A stretch of 64,000 nt of DNA from contig NZ_AYKT01000012.1 of assembly GCF_000496575.1 (NCBI RefSeq), positions 1 to 64,000 of the forward strand, in the 5' to 3' direction. Both the position numbers and the translations under genes were made by a program. This stretch comes from Geobacillus thermodenitrificans subsp. thermodenitrificans DSM 465. GTDB taxonomy: Bacteria; Bacillota; Bacilli; Bacillales; Anoxybacillaceae. Below are positions 18,486 through 27,516 of the stretch, in pieces. Within the stretch, counting starts at the first letter, position 1. Every line of letters begins with the position of its first letter. Below the pieces are notes generated by a model that was given only the letters and a program-made list of their open reading frames with translations, made no database searches and had not been told where the DNA came from.

Positions 18486-19274
18486 TTATCTTGGTTGGTC
18501 GCTGATAACATAAGACATGTATAGACGGTCTTGCACCGGAATCCATGCCCCGACCCCTCTTGTCGTCACGTTTTTGACAACGATTTTCTTTTTGTTCCCT
18601 TTCAAAACGATGTACACTTCGCCATACGTCACTTTTCCTTTTTCATTCACGGCCGGAGCATATGCATACAAATAGCCCATTTTTTTGGCCGGCACATTGT
18701 ATGACTGGTCTTTTTTCGTACCAATTCCAACAACCGTGCTGAATGATAGCGGCAGCTTCGTTTTTTCCATCGCCTTATTTAACATCATCCGCTTCACCGC
18801 CTCTTCGTTCGGCACTTTTGCCGTCAATCCGCCGCGGATGTGCTTTTGCATTTCTTGTCTATAATATAACTTTTGCGCAGCCTCACCGCTGCGGTTATCG
18901 AGAAAATTCGTGTTGACCTTTTGATATTCCCAATTCGTGGATGTCTCAAGCGACTGGTAATTGAGTGGCCATTGGCCTAAATAAATCGTCGCCCGGTAGC
19001 CGACAGCCCAAGGGGTATTCGCCGCTGAGGATTCGTTAAAGAGATGGATCAATTCCGGATTCTCAATTTTTACGTTCGCTGATTTCAACAGCTGTTTCGT
19101 AAACGAACTTGGCTCTAAATGCGGCAAATCTTGCGTCGGGTTCGGATACGTATTTTCTTTTGATATATCGATCACCGTGCCGGGCGCCGGTTTGCCGGAA
19201 GCTGCCATCGTCGGAACCGTCGCCGCATAGAGAAGAAGCACGCCCGTCAATAAGGAAACGGCCCATTTTTTCAT
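18486..19274 (-). CDS. yfkD: YfkD family exported protein
   Basis: A 262-residue secreted or cell-surface protein. The signal peptide is MKKWAVSLLTGVLLLYAATV followed by PTMAAS, which looks like a type I cleavage site. The start at ATG 19272-19274 has an AAAGGAG site and gives a length close to B. subtilis YfkD. An upstream start would add ten residues. The mature part contains a conserved PWAVGYRATIYLGQWPLNY segment. The function is unknown. Synteny with yfkAB and yfkE supports the name. Confidence 0.82.
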   Translation of the reverse strand: MKKWAVSLLTGVLLLYAATVPTMAASGKPAPGTVIDISKENTYPNPTQDLPHLEPSSFTKQLLKSANVKIENPELIHLFNESSAANTPWAVGYRATIYLGQWPLNYQSLETSTNWEYQKVNTNFLDNRSGEAAQKLYYRQEMQKHIRGGLTAKVPNEEAVKRMMLNKAMEKTKLPLSFSTVVGIGTKKDQSYNVPAKKMGYLYAYAPAVNEKGKVTYGEVYIVLKGNKKKIVVKNVTTRGVGAWIPVQDRLYMSYVISDQPR

Positions 19275-19389
19275 TACATTCGCTCCTTTCTTTTCCGTAT
19301 TCACTGTTATTTTCTTTCAAAATACGTCCTTTATCCGTCGCGGTGAAAATTTCATCCTACTTTGGCACCTTATTTCCCCGCATCCGCCA

Positions 19390-19420
19390 AAAAAACACCC
19401 GGGCAGCGAATGCCCGGGTG
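19390..19420 (-). terminator. Terminator after chaA
   Basis: The stem CACCCGGGCA (19396-19405) pairs with TGCCCGGGTG (19411-19420). The flanking A-run becomes a T-run on the minus strand. Confidence 0.85.
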
Positions 19421-19426
19421 CAATGA

Positions 19427-20479
19427 TTACAGCAAGTAAAAGCCGATTCCCATAATCGTATATGCCGCTAACAGTGTTGCTCCCTCAAACCAGTTCGTAT
19501 CCCCATCATTAGAGATCACGATCGTCAAAAGGACTGCAGCCCCCATCGCGATAAGCTCAGGAAGCGAAAAGACAAGCGGCATTTTTTCCGGAAACAAAAG
19601 TGAGACAAGCACAAGCACAGGAGCGACGAACATGGCGATTTGCAATGTCGATCCGACCGCGATTTCCACAGCGACATTCATTTTGTTTTTATACGCCATA
19701 ATAATGGCGGAAGCGTGCTCAGCCGCATTACCGACGATCGCGACGATAATCACCCCAATAAACAACTCGCTCCAGCCGAACGATTCAGCAACTGTTTCAA
19801 ATGTATGGACAAGCCGCTCCGATAAGTAAGCAACTGCCGCCGTCGCCAGCGCTAAAATAATAGTCGCTTTTCCTCTTCCCCATTCCGGTTCCTCATGTTC
19901 TTCCACTTCATCCGATTTATGCTGATAAACACCGCGGTGAGTGACGAGCCGGAAGTAAAGAGCGGCTAGATAAAGCAAAATCATAATGATTGAAATGCCG
20001 ACGCTTAATACAAGCCGTTCGTCAGGTGCCATCTCCGCCGTGAACACTTCGGGGATAACGAACGCAACAAAAATGGCAAAGGTGAGCAGGCCCGCGTTAT
20101 GACGAGCATCATAGATGTTGAACTCTTGCCGTTTGTATTTCAGGCCGCCGACAAAAAACGATAACCCCGCCACTAAAAGCAAGTTCCCGAGCACTGAACC
20201 AGTCAAGGAAGCAAGCACCACATCAACGAGCCCGGCCCGCAAGGCAAAAATGGAGATAATAAGCTCCACTGCGTTGCCAAACGTAGCGTTCAAAAGTCCG
20301 CCGATGCGCGGTCCAGCGACGATCGCTAAACTCTCTGTCGCTCTCCCCATATAGCTGGCCAGAGCGACAATCGTTAAACAGTACAACACAAACATCAAAA
20401 CGGTCGGCCAGTGGAGAAAGCCACCGATGACGGATACTGGCACGCCGATCCATGTCATCCACGCAAACAACTTGTTCAT
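19427..20479 (-). CDS. chaA: Calcium/proton antiporter, ChaA/CAX family (YfkE)
   Basis: The 350-residue membrane protein has about 11 predicted helices in two homologous halves. Each half carries the cation-exchanger alpha repeat: LLNATFGNAVELIISIFAL in the first and GNAAEHASAIIMAYKNK in the second, with the acidic residues that bind calcium. An acidic loop (SDEVEEHEEPEW) separates the halves. Family members exchange cytoplasmic Ca2+ for protons. B. subtilis YfkE is a structurally characterised CAX protein. The ATG follows AAGGTGG. Synteny with yfkD and yfkF is conserved. Confidence 0.9.
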   Translation of the reverse strand: MNKLFAWMTWIGVPVSVIGGFLHWPTVLMFVLYCLTIVALASYMGRATESLAIVAGPRIGGLLNATFGNAVELIISIFALRAGLVDVVLASLTGSVLGNLLLVAGLSFFVGGLKYKRQEFNIYDARHNAGLLTFAIFVAFVIPEVFTAEMAPDERLVLSVGISIIMILLYLAALYFRLVTHRGVYQHKSDEVEEHEEPEWGRGKATIILALATAAVAYLSERLVHTFETVAESFGWSELFIGVIIVAIVGNAAEHASAIIMAYKNKMNVAVEIAVGSTLQIAMFVAPVLVLVSLLFPEKMPLVFSLPELIAMGAAVLLTIVISNDGDTNWFEGATLLAAYTIMGIGFYLL

Positions 20480-20630
20480 TCGTTTTCATTCCACCTTTCT
20501 TCGAAACGTTTTTCGTTGCATTGGCCATCATTCATATGTACGATGAATACGAAACGATACATTGGTCCGTAAAAAAGCGCGGCCCTGTTCGTTTCATTGT
20601 CCGCCATTTTACAGAAATGAGGGTGCAACG

Positions 20631-21764
20631 ATGCGTTTTGCCATTTTAACCGGAATTGTCGCCATCTCCGGCTTATCTCAGGGGATGCTGCTTCCGTTGT
20701 TAGCCATGTTGCTTGACGAAAGCGGCGTCTCTTCAACCGTTAACGGAGCGCACGCTGCCGCACTTTATATAGGAGTGCTTGCCATTTCACCGTTTTTGGA
20801 GCATCCACTAGGCAAATATGGATACAAGCCCATGATTATCATGGGTGGTTTTATTGTAATATGTTCGCTCATCCTTTTTCCACTTTTTTCTTCATTTTTC
20901 CTTTGGTTGGTTATTCGTTTTTTCATCGGAATGGGCGATCATATGCTTCATTTTGCGACCCAAACATGGATTACCGACTTTTCACCGCCGGCTGAGCGCG
21001 GGCGGCGGCTGTCGCTGTACGGCCTAGCGTTTGGCCTTGGTTTTACGGCTGGCCCGCTTCTCGCTTCACTCGCCTCGATTAACGAGGCGCTGCCGTTTTA
21101 TTTGGCCGCTCTCCTCAGCTTCATCGGGTGGATTGCCGTCTTTTGTCTGCCAAATGAAAAACCAAAAGCATTTGAACGCTCTTCCTCCGCTGCCGGGCGA
21201 TGGATCGGTGCATGGAAATATGCTTGGCCGGCGCTCTTGCTGCCGCTTGCTTATGGCTTTTTGGAAGCGGCCATTCATTCCGTTTTCCCACTATACGCCT
21301 TGCATAAACGGATGAGCGCCGAACAGATTACGTTGATTTTGCCGTTTTTCTCATTCGGCGGCATCATCTTTCAGCTTCCGCTCGGAGCTCTTAGCGACCG
21401 GTTCGGGCGTCGTGTTGCCATCACGGGCGCGCTGCTGGCCGGCATCAGCTGTTTTTTGACCGCGCTCGTTGTTGACACATCGACAGTTGGGCTTGCTACC
21501 TGCTTGTTTGCGGCGGGAATGTTTACGGGGTCACTCTTCTCGCTTGGCATTGCCTATATGACCGACCTGTTGCCGAAAACGCTCCTTCCAGCCGGCAATT
21601 TGTTGTCCGGCATGCTATACAGCCTCGGCAGCATCATCGGTCCGCCACTTGCCGGCAGCGCTGTTGATGTGACAGCGGACGCTTTTTTCCTTGCGGTCAG
21701 CGCTGTTCTCCTCATTCCAGCCGTTTGCCTTGCCAGACGACGGGAACGAGAAAAAGCGGCTTGA
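20631..21764 (+). CDS. yfkF: MFS transporter, YfkF type
   Basis: About 377 residues with 12 predicted membrane helices. The start at ATG 20631 follows GAGGGTG and gives the normal length; a longer frame upstream has no ribosome site. MFS motif A-like sequence LGALSDRFGRRVAI lies between helices 8 and 9, and the first half has FFIGMGDHMLHFATQTWI. The substrate is unknown. It is divergent from chaA and lies where yfkF lies in B. subtilis. Confidence 0.82.
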   Translation: MRFAILTGIVAISGLSQGMLLPLLAMLLDESGVSSTVNGAHAAALYIGVLAISPFLEHPLGKYGYKPMIIMGGFIVICSLILFPLFSSFFLWLVIRFFIGMGDHMLHFATQTWITDFSPPAERGRRLSLYGLAFGLGFTAGPLLASLASINEALPFYLAALLSFIGWIAVFCLPNEKPKAFERSSSAAGRWIGAWKYAWPALLLPLAYGFLEAAIHSVFPLYALHKRMSAEQITLILPFFSFGGIIFQLPLGALSDRFGRRVAITGALLAGISCFLTALVVDTSTVGLATCLFAAGMFTGSLFSLGIAYMTDLLPKTLLPAGNLLSGMLYSLGSIIGPPLAGSAVDVTADAFFLAVSAVLLIPAVCLARRREREKAA

Positions 21765-21801
21765 CCGCATTTTTTATTTTTCTATTTTTTTAAAAAATTC
21801 A

Positions 21802-21829
21802 TTGACCACTCTGTTCCCTCTGTTATACA
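21802..21829 (+). promoter_or_regulatory. Promoter of the BH0509-type small gene
   Basis: TTGACC (21802-21807) and TATACA (21824-21829) are separated by 16 bases. A perfect 16-bp palindrome, TCTGTTTTAAAACAGA, follows at 21851-21866 in the transcribed leader, where a repressor could bind. Confidence 0.55.
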
Positions 21830-21883
21830 ATAAAACCAAGATATTTAGTTTCTGTTTTAAAACAGAGTAAAGGAGTGGCGATA

Positions 21884-22030
21884 ATGAGCAGAGCGGAACG
21901 GAAAAATATGATCGAGTTTATCGAAAAAGTACGGGGGTTATCGCGAGAACAACTTGCCTATATGACGGATGCAGAAATCGAGTATATTTACGAGCGTTAC
22001 TACCACTATCACGAAGAAAGTGTCGAGTAA
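21884..22030 (+). CDS. Small acidic protein, BH0509 family
   Basis: A 48-codon gene that short-ORF filters miss. It starts MSRAERKNMIEFIEKV and continues with the LSREQLAYMTDAEIEYIYER segment, then ends in a His/Glu-rich tail. GTAAAGGAGTGGCG gives a strong ribosome site, a promoter lies at 21802-21829 and a strong terminator follows, so this is a complete transcription unit. It resembles the short BH0509-family proteins annotated in Bacillaceae. Their function is unknown. Confidence 0.75.
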   Translation: MSRAERKNMIEFIEKVRGLSREQLAYMTDAEIEYIYERYYHYHEESVE

Positions 22031-22063
22031 AGAGATTGTTGCTGAATCGCCTGTACCCGCGTG

Positions 22064-22095
22064 AAAAAGGGTGATCTCAAGAGATCACCCTTTTT
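22064..22095. terminator. Bidirectional terminator after the BH0509-type gene
   Basis: A perfect 15-bp stem (22064-22078 with 22081-22095) has A5 and T5 at its ends, so it can stop transcription from both sides. Confidence 0.85.
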
Positions 22096-22199
22096 CAATG
22101 ATAACCGTTTTGACCGTTGGCACTGCTGCTCGTTTTATGTTTTGGCCTGTTTTTTCCTTTTTGTTTCGTTCCCCCGTCTTTTTTCGTATGCTTAGCCAT
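22095..22199 (-). CDS. Putative 34-residue very basic peptide
   Basis: On the minus strand GGGGGATAACG precedes an ATG at 22197-22199, giving a 34-residue peptide rich in Lys, Gly, Asn and Ser (MAKHTKKDGGTKQKGKNRPK at its start). It ends at 22095 against the shared terminator. Size and composition recall minor small acid-soluble spore proteins, but no family was recognised. Promoter sequence is not obvious. It lies just downstream of yfkH on the same strand (69 bases). Confidence 0.5.
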   Translation of the reverse strand: MAKHTKKDGGTKQKGKNRPKHKTSSSANGQNGYH

Positions 22200-22267
22200 C
22201 GTTATCCCCCCTGTATGAAAATCCCCCACACCGTTACGTTATCCGGTTTTCGAGCCATTTATGCACG

Positions 22268-23101
22268 TTAACGCATCCGCTTTCTCCCTTCACGTTCACA
22301 ATCGAAAATTGCGTTCATTTCTCCACCTAAAACGAGGATCATGCCGGATAAATAAAGCCAAATCATCAAGACGATCAACCCGCCGAGACTTCCGTACATG
22401 GCTGTGTAGTTGGCAAAATGGTTGACATAATAGGCAAACGCCAGCGACGTCGCAATCCAGCCGGCGGTGGCGAATAAGGCGCCGCGCACGACATTGACGC
22501 AGCGCAACTGTTTGTTCGGGGCGAAATAATAAAGGGCGGTGAAGACAGCAAACAATAACAGCGAGCTTGTCGTCCAGCGGAATGCATTCCATACGGTTAA
22601 AAACTGTTCCGATAACCCTAAAGCAGAAAACAAAAACAGCCCGATCGTTCGTCCGAATACCGGCAGCACGAGCGCGACGATAATCACGGCGATCATCCCG
22701 AGCGTCAGCGCGACCGACAATCCGCGCGCCACCCAAAATGGACGATTTTCCTCCACATCATAAGCGCGGTTGAACGCCCGCATGATAGCGCGCATCCCGT
22801 TTGAGGCGGACCAAACAGCACCAATGATGCTTAATGACAATAGTTTCCCATTTTGCACGTCCATCAAGTGATGCACATTTGTTTCGATGAGATGAAGTGC
22901 CTCTTTTGGCGCGTATTGCCGCACAAGAGCGAGCACATCTTCATGCGGAATAGGCAAATACGCCAACAGGGTCATTAAAAACAGCAAAAACGGAAACAGC
23001 GATAGAAGAAAGTAATAAGCCAGTTCCGCTGACAACCGTGGAATTTCGTCCTCTGTAAAGCGCCGCGCCAACTCGCGGACGAACATCATATTCACTAACA
23101 C
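22268..23101 (-). CDS. yfkH: YihY/BrkB-family membrane protein (YfkH)
   Basis: The 277-residue protein has six predicted membrane helices. The family motif is seen at the start (RFTEDEIPRLSAELAYYFLLSLFPFLLFL, shown for its position at residues 15-45) and late in the protein (FAYYVNHFANYTAMYGSLGGLIVLMIWLYL, with YGSLGG as the key element). The GTG start at 23099-23101 follows AAAGGAGGG. This family was once called ribonuclease BN in error and its role is unknown. It sits in the yfkF-yfkJ position as in B. subtilis. Confidence 0.87.
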   Translation of the reverse strand: MLVNMMFVRELARRFTEDEIPRLSAELAYYFLLSLFPFLLFLMTLLAYLPIPHEDVLALVRQYAPKEALHLIETNVHHLMDVQNGKLLSLSIIGAVWSASNGMRAIMRAFNRAYDVEENRPFWVARGLSVALTLGMIAVIIVALVLPVFGRTIGLFLFSALGLSEQFLTVWNAFRWTTSSLLLFAVFTALYYFAPNKQLRCVNVVRGALFATAGWIATSLAFAYYVNHFANYTAMYGSLGGLIVLMIWLYLSGMILVLGGEMNAIFDCEREGRKRMR

Positions 23102-23156
23102 GGGCTGCCCTCCTTTCCCGTTTTTTCAAAGCGAGTGCATCCCTTTTTGCTCCTCT

Positions 23157-23639
23157 TTATTCGCCCGCAACAAGCCGATGATCACGGATAATCGCCTCAA
23201 GCAAATGCTCGCATCCAGAACGGACAAGGTGATATACTTCCACGAAATTCCCAGTATAATATGGATCCGGCACATCGTCTTTTTCACGATCCGGCACAAA
23301 ATCGAGCAAGCGGGCGATTACGGCCGATGAATTGGATCCAGCTAGTCGGCGTAAATCGTTCAAGTTGGCGGCATCCATGGCGATAATATAATCAAATTCC
23401 TCCAAATCGCGGCGTTCGACTTGCCGGGCACGGATGTTGGAATAATCAATGTCGTTTTCGTTTAAGATGCGTCTTGTCCCTTCATGTGGCGGTTCGCCGA
23501 CATGCCAACTGCCCGTCCCCGCCGAATCAACGGCAATAACCCTATCGAGCCCCCGCTCTTTCACTAAATGGCGGAATATCGCTTCGGCCATCGGTGAACG
23601 GCAAATGTTTCCAAGGCAAACAAACAACACTTTGACCAT
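23157..23639 (-). CDS. yfkJ: Low molecular weight protein-tyrosine phosphatase (YfkJ)
   Basis: A 160-residue cytoplasmic phosphatase. The P-loop CLGNICRS gives Cys8 as nucleophile and Arg14, and the general acid is the Asp in VPDPYYTG. The start is placed at ATG 23637-23639, because the longer frame to 23753 adds a basic extension absent from the family and the length then matches B. subtilis YfkJ. The family removes phosphate from phosphotyrosine, and YfkJ has been linked to stress resistance. It lies 55 bases upstream of yfkH and may share its transcript. Confidence 0.88.
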   Translation of the reverse strand: MVKVLFVCLGNICRSPMAEAIFRHLVKERGLDRVIAVDSAGTGSWHVGEPPHEGTRRILNENDIDYSNIRARQVERRDLEEFDYIIAMDAANLNDLRRLAGSNSSAVIARLLDFVPDREKDDVPDPYYTGNFVEVYHLVRSGCEHLLEAIIRDHRLVAGE

Positions 23640-23869
23640 CCGAACAACAACCCCTTTCGCTATTTCTACGGCACGTCTCCGATCATTAGTTTTTCTTCTT
23701 TTCCTTTCGTCTAGACTTTTTATGCTGCTTTCCGGCATATGGTGCACATTCATCTATATTTTACTACATTGTCCGTTTTTCAGCAGGTAAACCAGCCATA
23801 TAACCCCTCCCTATTTCCCCCGCCTGTATGGTACAATACATGATATCTTGCCATGAAAGGGGCCAAACA

Positions 23870-24094
23870 ATGGATTTATCGAAACGGTCGGCGGAAAACG
23901 TCGAATATATGATCGAGCAGCTGAAGCAAAAATTGAAAGTGATGAACTTTGACGTCCTTAAACCGTCCCATTTTTCCGAAGAATGGTATGATGAATTGAA
24001 AGACATTTATGAGATGGTCATGAAGCGCGAGACGTTTAGTCCAAGCGAAATGCAGGCGATTGTTGAAGAGCTTGGGAACTTACGTAAAAAATAG
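23870..24094 (+). CDS. yfkK: DUF1128 family protein YfkK
   Basis: A 74-residue cytoplasmic helical protein starting [18 protein letters not shown] and ending [18 protein letters not shown] precedes the ATG at 23870. An in-frame longer start at 23828 has no ribosome site. DUF1128 proteins are small, conserved across Bacillales and of unknown function. The gene closes the yfk block and is divergent from yfkJ. Confidence 0.82.
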   Translation: MDLSKRSAENVEYMIEQLKQKLKVMNFDVLKPSHFSEEWYDELKDIYEMVMKRETFSPSEMQAIVEELGNLRKK

Positions 24095-24221
24095 TTTCGC
24101 GCCTTTCTCTAAAATGATATGCTTAGACCACCATCCATATTTGAACGTTCTCCCCCCTACATTCAACTGGGATTTCTCGCTTTAGAATGATAAAAAAATA
24201 ATTCCCATCGAAAAACTGAGA

Positions 24222-24249
24222 TTGACACCAGCGAGAATTGTGCTAAAAT
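24222..24249 (+). promoter_or_regulatory. Promoter of the sulfate assimilation operon
   Basis: TTGACA (24222-24227) and TAAAAT (24244-24249) are separated by 16 bases. The transcript would begin about 20 bases before the SAM riboswitch. Confidence 0.75.
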
Positions 24250-24274
24250 TTTAATCAATTACATCCATTACAAA

Positions 24275-24382
24275 CGCTTATCAAGAGCGAGGGAGGGACT
24301 GGCCCGATGAACTCCGGCAACCTGCTTCATTTAGCAAGGTGCCAATTCCAGCAAAATGGATTCCATTTTGGAAGATAAGACG
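24275..24382 (+). promoter_or_regulatory. SAM-I (S-box) riboswitch
   Basis: The conserved S-box elements are present in order: CTTATCAAGAG, GAGGGA, CTGGCCCGATGAA, the CCGGCAACC core and the GGTGCCAATTCC element, closed by GATAAG (24374-24379) pairing with CTTATC (24277-24282). Binding of S-adenosylmethionine should favour the downstream terminator and turn the cys operon off. Sulfate assimilation genes are a known S-box target in Bacillus. Confidence 0.95.
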
Positions 24383-24397
24383 TCACTCGTTCTTCTT

Positions 24398-24426
24398 GCC
24401 CTTTCCAAAATGGAAAGGGCATTTTT
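24398..24426 (+). terminator. Riboswitch-controlled terminator
   Basis: GCCCTTTCCA (24398-24407) pairs with TGGAAAGGGC (24411-24420), followed by ATTTTT. It is the expression platform of the S-box and lies 78 bases before cysH. Confidence 0.9.
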
Positions 24427-24503
24427 GTCACCGGGCTGCCGTTTACTAAGTAAATATCCGACTAATTGCGTGGATTTTCTTTGATTTATAAGGAGGGGAA
24501 ACG

Positions 24504-25211
24504 ATGCTCACGTATGATCGGTGGGAAACGGTAGAAAAACCGTCTTTTCCGTCTGACAATGAAACAAAAGGGGCGCTTGACGTCCTCGCTTGGGCGTACC
24601 GCGAATATGGTGACGAAATCGTGTACGCATGCAGCTTTGGCATCGAAGGGATTGTGCTGATCGATTTGATCTCCCAAGTGAAGCCGGATGCGGAAATCGT
24701 CTTTTTAGATACCGGGCTGCACTTTCAAGAGACGTACGATACAATCGCGAAGGTGAAAGAAACATATCCTTCCCTCCGCATCATCATGAAACAGCCGCAC
24801 TTGACGCTGGAAGAACAAGCCGCGCAGTTTGGCGACGAGTTATGGAAACGTGATCCAAACAAATGTTGCGAGCTGCGCAAAGTCATTCCACTGCGCGAAG
24901 TGTTGACTGGAGTAACCGCTTGGATTTCCGGCTTGCGCCGCGAACAATCGCCGACACGGCGCCATGTCGAATATGTCAATAAAGATGATAAGTTCCGCTC
25001 CATTAAAGTCTGTCCGCTCATCCATTGGACATGGAAAGACGTATGGAACTATGTGTATAAACATAGTCTTCCGTACAATGTACTCCATGACCGCGGCTAC
25101 CCGAGCATTGGCTGTGCCCCGTGTACAGCGCCGGCATTAGATCCGAACGATTTGCGCTCCGGACGCTGGGCCGGCCAAGGGAAGACAGAGTGCGGGCTCC
25201 ATCTCACATAG
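24504..25211 (+). CDS. cysH: Phosphoadenylyl/adenylyl-sulfate reductase
   Basis: The 235-residue enzyme reduces activated sulfate (PAPS and/or APS) to sulfite with thioredoxin. The nucleotide-binding [12 protein letters not shown] loop lies near residue 48 and the substrate loop [12 protein letters not shown] follows. The Cys-Cys pair (NKCCELRK) and GCAPC form the [4Fe-4S] site, a pattern linked with use of APS. The C-terminal KTECGLH carries the catalytic Cys. AAGGAGGGGAAACG precedes the ATG. It is the first gene of the SAM-controlled operon, as in B. subtilis. Confidence 0.93.
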   Translation: MLTYDRWETVEKPSFPSDNETKGALDVLAWAYREYGDEIVYACSFGIEGIVLIDLISQVKPDAEIVFLDTGLHFQETYDTIAKVKETYPSLRIIMKQPHLTLEEQAAQFGDELWKRDPNKCCELRKVIPLREVLTGVTAWISGLRREQSPTRRHVEYVNKDDKFRSIKVCPLIHWTWKDVWNYVYKHSLPYNVLHDRGYPSIGCAPCTAPALDPNDLRSGRWAGQGKTECGLHLT

Positions 25212-25222
25212 GGGGAACACAT

Positions 25223-26296
25223 ATGCTCCTTGCGATTGCCTTTATTGTCTCCTTTTTCTTCGCCATGAACATTGGGGCGAGCGGTGCGGCCGCCTCGATG
25301 GGCGTCGCTTACGGATCGGGTGCCATTCCCCGAAAATCGGTCGCCCTCCTTCTTTGTGGCATCAGCGTTTTTCTTGGCAGCCTTGGTGGCGGAGAAGTGG
25401 TGAAAACGATCGGCTCGGGAATTATTCCTTCTTCGATCCTTACCGTCAAAATCGTTGTCATTATTTTAACAGCGGCAACCATTTCGCTGTTTGCTGCCAA
25501 CATCATGGGCATCCCGTTATCGACGAGCGAGATCACCGTGGGAGCGGTCGTCGGTGTCGGTATTGCCTACCAAGCGGTATACTTCAATAAATTGCTATTC
25601 ATTGTCTCGGTGTGGATCGTCATTCCGATCATTGCCTTTGCGTTTACACTCGCCGTCGGCAAGTGGTTTTTAGCGCTCAAGCGGAAATATCCACAGCTTG
25701 AGCAAGGCCGTTGGCAAAAAACGTTTATGACCTTGCTGATTGTCACTGGCTGCTTCGAGGCGTTCTCCGCCGGCATGAACAATGTCGCCAATGCCGTCGG
25801 GCCGCTTGTCGGTGCCGGATTGATCTCGGTTGGGCCAGCAACGATTCTCGGCGGTTTGTCCGTCGCTGCTGGAGCGCTCCTACTTGGACGCCGTGTGTTG
25901 GAAACGAACGGAAAGAAAATTACAAATTTTTCTCCATTTGAAGGGAGCGCCATATCGGGTACTGGGGCGTTGCTTGTCATCATCTCATCACTGTTTGGCT
26001 TGCCCGTACCGCTCACCCAAATTACGACATCGGCCATTATCGGCATTGGCACGGCAAAGAGCGGTTTATCCATCTGGCAGAAGCGAATTGTTGTGCAGCT
26101 CTTAAAAGTATGGCTTGTTTCGCCGATTTTTTCTCTTGTCATTTCATACAGCCTTATTAAACTATTGCTCGACAGCGATGTTTATACTGTCATCGCCATT
26201 TTCAGCGTTTGTTTAGCGACGCTCGGCGTTATCAGCTTAAAAAAAACGGCTGTCGAAGAAGAACGCTCGCTTCATGAACATGGCGGTGGCATTTAA
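25223..26296 (+). CDS. cysP: Sulfate permease CysP (PiT family)
   Basis: A 357-residue membrane protein with about 10-11 predicted helices. It belongs to the inorganic phosphate transporter family but is the CysP type that carries sulfate. The duplicated signature is seen as FAMNIGASGAAASMGVAYG and AGMNNVANAVGPLVGAG. The start at ATG 25223 follows GGGGGAACACAT; an earlier in-frame start inside cysH is not needed. It is 11 bases after cysH, and the operon context is the main reason for choosing sulfate over phosphate. Confidence 0.9.
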   Translation: MLLAIAFIVSFFFAMNIGASGAAASMGVAYGSGAIPRKSVALLLCGISVFLGSLGGGEVVKTIGSGIIPSSILTVKIVVIILTAATISLFAANIMGIPLSTSEITVGAVVGVGIAYQAVYFNKLLFIVSVWIVIPIIAFAFTLAVGKWFLALKRKYPQLEQGRWQKTFMTLLIVTGCFEAFSAGMNNVANAVGPLVGAGLISVGPATILGGLSVAAGALLLGRRVLETNGKKITNFSPFEGSAISGTGALLVIISSLFGLPVPLTQITTSAIIGIGTAKSGLSIWQKRIVVQLLKVWLVSPIFSLVISYSLIKLLLDSDVYTVIAIFSVCLATLGVISLKKTAVEEERSLHEHGGGI

Positions 26297-26343
26297 TCTT
26301 AAATATTAAATCTTAAAATCTATCATCCTAGGAGGTTACAAAC

Positions 26344-27504
26344 ATGAGTTTAAGCATCCCGCATGGCGGTACATTAATTAACCGTTGGAATCCGGACTAT
26401 CCGCTCAATGAAGTAACTAAAACGATCGAACTGTCGAATGCAGAATTAAGCGATTTGGAGTTGATCGGCACGGGAGCGTACAGCCCTCTTACTGGCTTTT
26501 TAACGAAAGCAGACTACGATGCGGTCGTGGAAACGATGCGCCTCGCTGACGGCACCGTCTGGAGCATTCCGATCACACTCGCAGTGACGGAAGAAAAGGC
26601 AAAAGAGCTCGCCATCGGCGATAAAGCCAAACTCGTTTATGGCGGCGACGTCTACGGTGTCATCGAAATTGCCGATATTTACCGTCCGGACAAAACGAAG
26701 GAAGCAACGCTCGTTTACAAAACAGACGAACTCGCCCACCCTGGCGTGCGCAAACTGTTTGAAAAACCGGATGTGTACGTCGGTGGAGAGATCACGCTTG
26801 TCAAACGAACTGATAAAGGACAGTTCGCCGCGTTTTATTTCGATCCGACAGAAACGCGGAAACGGTTTGCCGAACTTGGATGGAACACCGTTGTCGGCTT
26901 CCAAACACGTAATCCGGTTCATCGCGCCCATGAATACATTCAAAAATGTGCGCTTGAGATTGTCGATGGTTTGTTTTTAAATCCGCTCGTTGGCGAAACG
27001 AAAGCAGATGACATTCCGGCTGACATCCGGATGGAAAGCTACCAAGTACTGCTTGAAAACTATTACCCGAAAGATCGTGTCTTCTTGGGTGTCTTCCAAG
27101 CGGCTATGCGCTATGCCGGACCGCGTGAGGCCATTTTCCATGCCATGGTGCGCAAAAACTTCGGCTGTACACACTTCATTGTCGGCCGTGACCATGCCGG
27201 TGTCGGCAATTATTATGGCACCTATGACGCACAAAAAATCTTCTCGAACTTTACGGCTGAAGAACTCGGGATTACGCCGCTCTTTTTCGAACATAGCTTT
27301 TATTGCACCAAATGCGAAGGCATGGCGTCGACGAAAACGTGCCCGCATGACGCTGAACATCACGTCGTCCTTTCTGGCACGAAAGTCCGTGAAATGCTGC
27401 GCAACGGGCAAGTACCGCCAAGCACGTTCAGCCGTCCGGAAGTGGCTGCCGTCTTGATCAAAGGACTACAAAAACGTGAAGCGGTCACTCCATCAGCTCG
27501 CTAA
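26344..27504 (+). CDS. sat: ATP sulfurylase (sulfate adenylyltransferase)
   Basis: The 386-residue enzyme activates sulfate with ATP to APS. It has the N-terminal PUA-like domain (about 1-165) and the catalytic domain with [13 protein letters not shown], the HXXH nucleotide motif, and [10 protein letters not shown] cysteine set near the C-terminus ([14 protein letters not shown]) suggests bound zinc, as reported for thermophilic homologues. TAGGAGGTTACAAAC precedes the ATG. It is followed 12 bases later by cysC. Confidence 0.94.
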   Translation: MSLSIPHGGTLINRWNPDYPLNEVTKTIELSNAELSDLELIGTGAYSPLTGFLTKADYDAVVETMRLADGTVWSIPITLAVTEEKAKELAIGDKAKLVYGGDVYGVIEIADIYRPDKTKEATLVYKTDELAHPGVRKLFEKPDVYVGGEITLVKRTDKGQFAAFYFDPTETRKRFAELGWNTVVGFQTRNPVHRAHEYIQKCALEIVDGLFLNPLVGETKADDIPADIRMESYQVLLENYYPKDRVFLGVFQAAMRYAGPREAIFHAMVRKNFGCTHFIVGRDHAGVGNYYGTYDAQKIFSNFTAEELGITPLFFEHSFYCTKCEGMASTKTCPHDAEHHVVLSGTKVREMLRNGQVPPSTFSRPEVAAVLIKGLQKREAVTPSAR

Positions 27505-27516
27505 AGGGGGAGCATC

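Noticed and set aside
25567-26142. 191-codon frame opposite cysP
   Set aside because: Shadow of a GC-rich membrane protein gene, with composition unlike a real protein.
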